Source: CAZCAC01 sp964496575 (GTDB lineage: Bacteria; Planctomycetota; UBA1135; GCA-002686595). From it: a stretch of 11,915 bases of DNA. How positions within the stretch are numbered: the first letter of the stretch is position 1; each line of letters begins with the position of its first letter. The translations under genes were made by a program, and so were the position numbers. The DNA is taken from contig CAZCAC010000191.1 in NCBI GenBank assembly GCA_964496575.1, forward strand, positions 1-11,915, given 5' to 3'. This document shows, piece after piece, positions 7,029 through 11,915 of the stretch. The notes below the pieces were generated by a model. It did not search any database. It saw only the letters and a list, made by a program, of their open reading frames with translations, and was not told the origin of the DNA.

Positions 7029-7067
7029 GGGGCGCCGCGCGGGTCGCGGCGCCCCGTTCTCGTTTCT
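7029..7067 (+). terminator. Intrinsic terminator after the Kelch gene
   Basis: A perfect 11-bp G+C stem, GGGGCGCCGCG (7029-7039) paired with CGCGGCGCCCC (7045-7055), has a five-base loop and is followed by a T-rich tract, GTTCTCGTTTCT. It lies 42 bases past the Kelch stop and separates that gene from the next secreted-protein gene, which is therefore likely transcribed on its own. Confidence 0.82.
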
Positions 7068-7139
7068 GACGCGGATGAGGAACAGTACGCCTCTCCACCA
7101 CGTCCGAGATCCGGGAAACAGGGCGGTTTCGCGGTCCTC

Positions 7140-7167
7140 TTCCGAATCCGGCGAAACGAGGTACTAT
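7140..7167 (+). promoter_or_regulatory. Possible promoter for the second propeller gene
   Basis: TACTAT (7162-7167) resembles a -10 element and lies 16 bases after TTCCGA (7140-7145), a poor -35. It would give a leader of roughly 45-50 bases before the ATG at 7221. A promoter is expected here because of the terminator at 7029-7067, but the match itself is weak. Confidence 0.25.
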
Positions 7168-7220
7168 GCCGAGGTGCTCCTGCGGCCCAGGATCCTCTTC
7201 AACAAGTGGAGGCGTCCAGC

Positions 7221-8543
7221 ATGAAGTACCTCGCAATCTGCGCCGTCACGGCGGTCCTCTTGACCGGTGGGCACTCTCGTGCGCAGCAACTGCTCGTGAC
7301 CGAGACCACCAACCGGCGGGTCATGCTCTTCGACGAGCTCGAAGGGTCCCTGCTCGACGACAGCTTCATCGACCTCGCCCTGGTCGGCGCCGTGTGGCCG
7401 ACCGAGTGCACCGAGGGTCCGGATGCTCTCTACATCTCGGACCAGTTCATCGACTCCGTGTTCATGTTCAGCCGCGACGGCTCCACCCACCTGGGAACGA
7501 TCACCGGCGGGATGGACAACATCCGCGGGATCTGCTTCGCGAACGGAGTCCTGTACGTCTGCAACGCCGGAACGGCTGGCGGCGCTCCGGGCGAGGCGAT
7601 CATCATGTTCGACGCCACGGGGAACCCGCTCGGCTCCTTCCCGGCCGGCGATCCCTTCGACGTCCTCGACTACGCCGGGGGGCTCCTGACCACCAACATC
7701 ACCACCGACGATATCGAACGGTGGGACTACGCCGGCAACTTCCTGGGGATCTTCCACGACTCCGACGGCGTCACCGGGATCGACTTCCCCGAGCAGGTGA
7801 ACGTCAAGGGCTCGACCGGCGGGATCCTCGCCGGCGGGCTCTCCACTCCCGCCGGCGTCTACGAGTACGACTCCGCGGGTACTCAGATCGACCACTGGGA
7901 CTTCGGAGTGAGCACGCGCGGCGTGCACGAGCTCGGCAACGGAGACATCATGTGGACCGACAGCCTCGGTGTGCACGTCTTCGACGTGTGGACGCTGGTG
8001 GTCGTCGACGTCATCAGCGGCGTCAACTGCCGCTTCATCCAGCCGTACGGCGGCCCTGAGCCCGGCACGGCGTACTGCTTCGGTGATCCCGGAGTGGACG
8101 CGCCCTGTCCCTGCGGCAACGACAACGACGGGAGCACGCCCGGGTCGGGCTGCGCGAACGGCTTCTTCTCCACCGGTGCCCGGCTGAGCGGCCGCGGCCG
8201 GGCCAGCTCGATCACGGACACGCTGGTCCTGGTCGCCACCGGCCTCGAGCCGAACAACTCCGGCCTGTACTTCCAGGCCGAGAACGACCTCACCCCGGGC
8301 AGCCCGTGGGGCGACGGTCTGCGGTGCGCCGGCGGCGGCCTGGTCCGCATCGGAGTGCGATTCTCCGACGAGAACGGCACCTCCGACACCTCCGGCTTCG
8401 CGCAGCCGATCTCGGCCAGGACGGGAAACGTCACCGCCGGCGACACCCTGTACTACCAGTGCTGGTACCGCAGCCCGAGCGGCTCCCCGTGCGGATCGGG
8501 CTTCAACCTCTCCAACGGCTACTCGGTGACCTGGACTCCGTGA
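7221..8543 (+). CDS. Secreted NHL-like propeller protein with Cys-rich C-terminal module
   Basis: The protein has 440 residues from ATG 7221, chosen because GGAGG (7208-7212) lies eight bases upstream; the in-frame GTG at 7206 has no such site. A signal peptide (about 1-24) has a Lys at residue 2, the hydrophobic stretch LAICAVTAVLLTG and probable cleavage after HSRA, before QQLLVTET. Residues about 25-275 are a repeated short-strand fold of the NHL/SMP-30-like propeller type: LLVTETTNRRVMLFDELEGS, ALYISDQFIDSVFMFSRDGS, GVLYVCNAGTAG, IIMFDATGNPLGSF and GVYEYDSAGTQIDHW. No enzyme active site was recognised. Residues 282-440 are the Cys-rich C-terminal module shared with the Kelch gene upstream. 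The gene lies between a strong terminator and a convergent kinase gene, so it is probably monocistronic. It is probably exported; substrate or partner unknown. Confidence 0.9.
   Translation: MKYLAICAVTAVLLTGGHSRAQQLLVTETTNRRVMLFDELEGSLLDDSFIDLALVGAVWPTECTEGPDALYISDQFIDSVFMFSRDGSTHLGTITGGMDNIRGICFANGVLYVCNAGTAGGAPGEAIIMFDATGNPLGSFPAGDPFDVLDYAGGLLTTNITTDDIERWDYAGNFLGIFHDSDGVTGIDFPEQVNVKGSTGGILAGGLSTPAGVYEYDSAGTQIDHWDFGVSTRGVHELGNGDIMWTDSLGVHVFDVWTLVVVDVISGVNCRFIQPYGGPEPGTAYCFGDPGVDAPCPCGNDNDGSTPGSGCANGFFSTGARLSGRGRASSITDTLVLVATGLEPNNSGLYFQAENDLTPGSPWGDGLRCAGGGLVRIGVRFSDENGTSDTSGFAQPISARTGNVTAGDTLYYQCWYRSPSGSPCGSGFNLSNGYSVTWTP
8064..8540 (+). other. Cys-rich C-terminal module, copy B
   Basis: This 159-residue domain runs from GTAYCFG to VTWTP and is collinear with copy A (6495-6983). 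It shares PCPCGNDNDG, GARL, GLYFQAENDL, GDGLRCAGGGLVRI, AGDTLYYQCWYR, SPCG and LSNGY. All six Cys of copy A are kept, plus one more in YYQCWYR. The DNA is also near-identical over the PCPCGNDND and RCAGGGL codons. Confidence 0.75.
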
Positions 8544-8553
8544 GTTCGGAGTC
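8534..8553. terminator. Hairpin between convergent genes, stop codon in loop
   Basis: GACTCCG (8534-8540) pairs with CGGAGTC (8547-8553) around a six-base loop that contains the TGA stop of the propeller gene. The opposing kinase gene stops at 8565, 21 bases further on, so this hairpin could end transcription from both sides. It lacks a T-tract in either direction, so termination is a weak inference. Confidence 0.35.
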
Positions 8554-8564
8554 AGGCTCCGTAC

Positions 8565-11186
8565 TCAGTCGACCTGCCGGGAGGGACGCAGCCCGTTCTC
8601 CCCCGTCGCCGCCTCCGGCCCGGCGGTAGCGCGCCCGGTGACTCGCGCCGCCCAGGCGTTCCAGGTGTACGACCCTCCGCGGCCGAGGGAGGCGGGGGAC
8701 ATCGCCGGATCCAGGCGCCGGCCGTCGCGCGGGTCGGTGGGCGCCTCGTAGGAGCCGAATCCCTCCAGCACCCACTCGAAGACGTTGCCGTGCACGTCGT
8801 AGAGACCGAACGCGTTGGCCACGTACACCCCCACCGGCGCGTGGTTGGCCCACCCGTCATCCCACGGCTCGACCACTCGCCCGGTCAGGTTGGTCATCGT
8901 CGTCTTCAGGGTCTCGATGCCGCGGACGTTGGCTCGCTCCTCGAGACAGAACTTGTCGTTCCCGCAGTAGAACATCCCGCCACTCCCCGCCCGGGCCGCG
9001 TACTCCCACTGGGCTTCCGTCGGCAGGCTCAAGCCGATCCGACGCATCATCGACAGCGCCTGCGCCTTGGTCAGCGTCTCGACGGGATGGCTGAGATCGA
9101 ACTCGAAGATCGGGTCCTCGACCTCCGGTCCGTAGCTGGACGGGTTGTGCCAGGTGACCCTCAGCCACTGTCCCTGAGTCATCTCGTACTTCGACAGGAA
9201 GAAGGGCTCGCCGATCGAGACGCGATGAACCGGCCCCTCCCCCGGTATCTGGAGTGGAGAGACGTTGACCGCATCCGGCCCGTCTCCGGGTCCCGCCAGG
9301 CGGCTCCCCATCGTGAAGCTCCCCGCCGGAATCAAGACCAGGACCAGTGAGGTTTCCTCGCCGACGATCCAGGTCCCGTCGTCCGCCTGCCAGGGTCGCT
9401 CGCCGGTCAACGGGTGCCAGAACTCCCACAACCCGCTCTCCTCGTTCCGCCCCAGGGGTACGAGTCCGTGCTGCGGGGGGAGCTTCAAACCCTCGTAGGC
9501 GGGGCACTGCTCCTCGTCGGCGATCGACGCGACCGCCGCGGCCCACTCGTCCGAGTAGCGCTCCACCGACTCGGTCGCGGACTCGAGCGCCCACGCCCGC
9601 CGCCGACGGACCCGCTCCAGGGCGCTGCGGGCGGGATCGTCGGAGGCGAGAACGCCGAGCAGCTCGACCAGCTCCGAGAGCAGACCGTGCTTCCAGCCGT
9701 CCTCGGTCGAGGCGAAGCGCCACTCGTCGCCACCCTCCTCGGGAACCGGCTCGAGCGCTCGCTCCCGCACCGCCCGGAGGCTCTCCTCGAAGACGGGGAG
9801 GTGCTCGAGCAGCTGCTCGAGCTCACCTTCCAGCGCCTCCAGCGCCGGCGCGTGGGCAGGGGTCGCGAAGGGCAACACTTCCGCCTCGGTGAGCAGGCGG
9901 GTCACCACCACGCGGTCGGAGAGGCGCAGGAGCTCCTCCTCGGCGCGCTGGGTACTGACCCAGCCCCACACGCTGAACGTCAGCCCCACGACCATCGCCA
10001 CCAGCGTGGCGACGGAGGCGAGCACCTTGCCCCGGTTCCGCGCGATGAACTTCCGCACCCGGTAGGCCCCGGTCGGCGGGCCGGCGAGTACCGGCTGGTT
10101 CGCGAGGTGTCGCTGCAGGTCGGCGGCCAGCTCGGAGACGGAGGCGTAGCGCTCCTCGGGGTCCTTCTCGAGCGTGCGCGCCAGGATCCAGTCGAGGTCT
10201 CCGCGAAGGGCGTCGGCGATCGGCTGCCCGGCGCGGGTGCTGGCCCGCGGCGCCTCCTCGTCGAGGATGCGTGCGCGCACCGCGGTGAACCCGCCGGCCA
10301 GCGCCCCGCGGACGTCGACCGGCAGGGTGCCGGTGAGCAGCTCGTAGAGAACCACGCCCAGCGAGTAGATGTCGGAACGAGTGTCGATCGCGCTCTCCGC
10401 CTGGTCCGCCTGCTCGGGGGACATGTACTCGGGCGTGCCAATCACCGTGCCCTCCGCGGTCAATCCGGCCTCGAGGCCGACCGAATCGACCAGCGCCTTG
10501 GCCACCCCGAAGTCGATCACCTTCGGGGACGGTTGGCCGCTCTGCTCGGTGACCAGCAGGTTGCTCGGCTTGAGGTCGCGGTGGAGGACTCCTTTCTGGT
10601 GCGCGTGGCGCACCGCCTCGCACACGTCGAGGAAGAGCGCTATCCGCTGATCGACGGTCAGCTCTCGCGAATCGCAGTACTCGACCAGCGACTCCCCTTC
10701 GACGTACTCCATGACGAAGTAGGGGTAGCCCTGGTCGGTGGTGCCGGCGTCGTGAACGCGGGCGATCCCCGGGTGCGACATCATCGCCAGCGCCTGTCGC
10801 TCTCCCTCGAAGCGCGCCATCACGCGCTTGGAGTCCATCCCCGGCTTGAGCAGCTTGAGCGCGACGCGGCGCTTGAGCGGCTCGGACTGCTCGGCGAGGT
10901 AGACGACGCCCATGCCGCCCTCCCCGAGGATCTCGCGCAGGAGGTAGGGTCCCACGCGCGCCCCGGGATCGAGCCGCGTCTCGGATTCGCAGCGACCATC
11001 CGGCAGGAACGCGGGCTTCTCCAGGAACGGACCGGAATCGAAGTGAGCGGAGAGGAGCGCCTCGACCTCCCCGCGAAGCTCGCCGTCCCCTTCACACAGC
11101 TCGTCGAGCCGGCCGGGACGCTCGAGCGGATCGAGGTCGATCAGGGCGAGGAAGATCTCCTTGGTGCGCGGGATCTCGTCGTTCAT
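8565..11186 (-). CDS. Transmembrane Ser/Thr protein kinase with FGE-like sensor domain
   Basis: The protein has 873 residues. The start is ATG 11186, which overlaps the sigma factor stop as ATGA; an in-frame ATG 75 bases upstream lies inside the sigma gene. Residues 1-60 are the short helical leader common in planctomycetal kinases. The kinase domain (about 80-360) has the Gly loop GEGGMGVVY (88-96), catalytic K111 in VALK, helix-C E129, HRDLKPSN (202-209; D204), DFG (225-227) and TPEYMSPEQ (251-259), so it should be active. A membrane helix spans about 389-409. A Glu/Arg-rich stretch leads to a SUMF1/FGE-like C-type-lectin fold (about 614-870) with VLVLIPAGSFTMGS, LPTEAQWEYAARAG and NAFGLYDVHGNVFEWV. 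In true formylglycine-generating enzymes the segment after RGGSY carries two catalytic Cys; here it reads TWNAWAARVTGR with none, so this is more likely a binding or sensory domain outside the membrane. The kinase is presumably the signalling partner of the sigma factor. Confidence 0.94.
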   Translation of the reverse strand: MNDEIPRTKEIFLALIDLDPLERPGRLDELCEGDGELRGEVEALLSAHFDSGPFLEKPAFLPDGRCESETRLDPGARVGPYLLREILGEGGMGVVYLAEQSEPLKRRVALKLLKPGMDSKRVMARFEGERQALAMMSHPGIARVHDAGTTDQGYPYFVMEYVEGESLVEYCDSRELTVDQRIALFLDVCEAVRHAHQKGVLHRDLKPSNLLVTEQSGQPSPKVIDFGVAKALVDSVGLEAGLTAEGTVIGTPEYMSPEQADQAESAIDTRSDIYSLGVVLYELLTGTLPVDVRGALAGGFTAVRARILDEEAPRASTRAGQPIADALRGDLDWILARTLEKDPEERYASVSELAADLQRHLANQPVLAGPPTGAYRVRKFIARNRGKVLASVATLVAMVVGLTFSVWGWVSTQRAEEELLRLSDRVVVTRLLTEAEVLPFATPAHAPALEALEGELEQLLEHLPVFEESLRAVRERALEPVPEEGGDEWRFASTEDGWKHGLLSELVELLGVLASDDPARSALERVRRRRAWALESATESVERYSDEWAAAVASIADEEQCPAYEGLKLPPQHGLVPLGRNEESGLWEFWHPLTGERPWQADDGTWIVGEETSLVLVLIPAGSFTMGSRLAGPGDGPDAVNVSPLQIPGEGPVHRVSIGEPFFLSKYEMTQGQWLRVTWHNPSSYGPEVEDPIFEFDLSHPVETLTKAQALSMMRRIGLSLPTEAQWEYAARAGSGGMFYCGNDKFCLEERANVRGIETLKTTMTNLTGRVVEPWDDGWANHAPVGVYVANAFGLYDVHGNVFEWVLEGFGSYEAPTDPRDGRRLDPAMSPASLGRGGSYTWNAWAARVTGRATAGPEAATGENGLRPSRQVD

Positions 11187-11776
11187 TCGGTGGTCCGCCC
11201 GTCGTCGGGCCCGAGGATCGTCGCGAGCTCCTTGTGGAGCCAGGCCCGGGCCCAGGCCCACTCCCGCTCGACGGTCGCGTGGGAGATGCCGAGCACTCGT
11301 CCGGCCTCGGAGATGGTGAGGCCGGCGAAGTAGCGCAGATTGACCACCTTCGCCGCGCGCTCGTCGATCGTCTCCAGGCGGGCGAGCAACTGATCGAGCT
11401 CGACCAGACCGCGCTCGTCGCCCAGCTCGGCCACGTCGACGCCGGTGAGGGGCACGCGCCGCGCGCCGGCGCCGTGGCGGAGGCTGTCGCGGCGACGCGC
11501 GCGGTCGACGAGGATGTTCCGCATCGCCCGCGCGGCGGCTCCGAAGAAGTGCGCCCGGCTCTCCCAGCTCTCGTCACCGCCGGAGAGACGCAGCCAGGCC
11601 TCGTTGACCAGCGCGGTCGATTGCAGCGTCTGCCCCGGAGGGAGGTTCTGCAGCTTGCTCTGCGCCAGCGCTCGAAGCTCGGCGTAGACCATCTCCCAGA
11701 CTCGCGTGGCAGCGTCCGGGCTCCCGCTGTTCAGCTCTCCCAGCAGCCGGTCGAACTCCCCCGTCCCTCTTCCCAT
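11183..11776 (-). CDS. ECF-type RNA polymerase sigma factor (TIGR02999-like)
   Basis: This 197-residue protein fits the Sigma70_ECF/TIGR02999 group. Region 2 (about 25-97) contains LQSTALVNEAWLRL and RAHFFGAAARAMRNILVDRA, both typical of this group. Region 4 (about 125-185) has the helix-turn-helix LTISEAGRVLGISHATVERE. It starts at ATG 11776, with no Shine-Dalgarno sequence upstream. It is first in a two-gene operon with the Ser/Thr kinase, overlapping by four bases. No anti-sigma factor lies beside it. In known cases such as Vibrio EcfP/PknT, a kinase phosphorylates the sigma factor to activate it, and a similar link here is plausible inference. The regulon cannot be seen from this window. 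Confidence 0.93.
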   Translation of the reverse strand: MGRGTGEFDRLLGELNSGSPDAATRVWEMVYAELRALAQSKLQNLPPGQTLQSTALVNEAWLRLSGGDESWESRAHFFGAAARAMRNILVDRARRRDSLRHGAGARRVPLTGVDVAELGDERGLVELDQLLARLETIDERAAKVVNLRYFAGLTISEAGRVLGISHATVEREWAWARAWLHKELATILGPDDGRTTE

Positions 11777-11788
11777 ACGAAGAGGATA
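11777..11788 (-). promoter_or_regulatory. Possible leaderless -10 element of the sigma/kinase operon
   Basis: On the minus strand TATCCT (11783-11788) is followed by six bases and then the ATG. That spacing would start transcription at or next to the start codon and would explain the missing ribosome-binding site. TTCACA further upstream resembles a -35 but sits 20 bases away, which is long. This is a weak prediction. Confidence 0.2.
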
Positions 11789-11820
11789 CCGAACCAGGCC
11801 TCGCCGGTTGTGAACTCGTT

Positions 11821-11915
11821 CTACACGATTGGATAAGCGGGAGGTGCAGAGCCAAAGGGTCCGGAGCCGTCGCTGAGCCCGGCGGGGTTGAGCCGGTTGA
11901 TGCCGCCCCCGACGC
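11821..11915 (-). CDS. Possible 3' end of an upstream gene
   Basis: One minus-strand frame is open from the right edge to the TAG at 11821-11823. It encodes about 30 residues, including INRLNPAGLSDGSGPFGSAP and ending AYPIV. The composition is plausible for a protein C-terminus and the first half has high third-position GC. The stretch is short, no family is recognised and chance opening is possible. If real, it would lie 44 bases upstream of the sigma factor in the same orientation. Confidence 0.3.
   Translation of the reverse strand, partial: VGGGINRLNPAGLSDGSGPFGSAPPAYPIV

Noticed and set aside
9414..11333. Plus-strand open frame of 639 codons opposite the kinase
   Set aside because: It is a shadow of an unmistakable kinase domain, rich in His, Arg, Leu and Gly with no recognisable domain.
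1..11915. tRNA, rRNA, CRISPR array, transposase or integrase genes
   Set aside because: No cloverleaf-like segment, regularly spaced repeats or transposase/integrase motif was seen on either strand, so the proposed rearrangement has no visible mobile-element enzyme.

Overview
The window is about 12 kb of very GC-rich bacterial chromosome. Its gene content looks planctomycetal: an ECF-type sigma factor of the TIGR02999/Sigma70_ECF kind overlaps a transmembrane Ser/Thr kinase carrying a formylglycine-generating-enzyme-like (SUMF1/FGE) sensor domain, and two secreted beta-propeller proteins end in the same cysteine-rich C-terminal module (YCFG...PCPCGNDNDG...RCAGGG...LYYQ.W.R...SPCG...SNGY..TW.P). 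I associate that module with deep-branching marine Planctomycetota. The phylum assignment is inference.

Layout. (1) 197-1639 (+): an exported or membrane-anchored protein with carboxypeptidase-regulatory-like beta-sandwich repeats. (2) About 1653-1830 (+): a short relic of a DUF5916-type outer-membrane gene. (3) 1718-5428 (-): a two-component locus read right to left. It comprises a propeller/Y_Y_Y/HisKA_3 histidine kinase, an intact NarL/FixJ response regulator coupled to it by an ATGA overlap, and a second closely similar regulator that has lost its DNA-binding domain. (4) About 5454-6986 (+): a secreted Kelch protein without a recognisable start codon, followed by a strong intrinsic terminator. 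(5) 7221-8543 (+): a second secreted propeller protein with the same C-terminal module. (6) 8565-11776 (-): the FGE-like Ser/Thr kinase and the ECF sigma factor, overlapping by ATGA, sigma first. (7) The right edge may hold the last codons of one more leftward gene.

The main structural observation concerns the two-component block. It looks cut at both ends. On the left, the receiver-only regulator loses its homology where the LuxR-type helix-turn-helix should begin (about 1830), and the sequence there passes into the DUF5916 relic. On the right, the kinase lacks a signal peptide and probably several propeller blades and is closed by an in-frame stop at 5450-5452. The Kelch gene facing it keeps a signal peptide but no start codon. 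The same 7-mer, AATCACC, lies at both inferred junctions (1817-1823 and 5453-5459). This fits a transposed or recombined segment of about 3.6 kb, or an assembly chimera.

In function, the window combines two separate envelope-sensing circuits (histidine kinase/regulators and Ser/Thr kinase/ECF sigma) with exported propeller proteins. Nothing in the sequence shows that either circuit controls the exported proteins.
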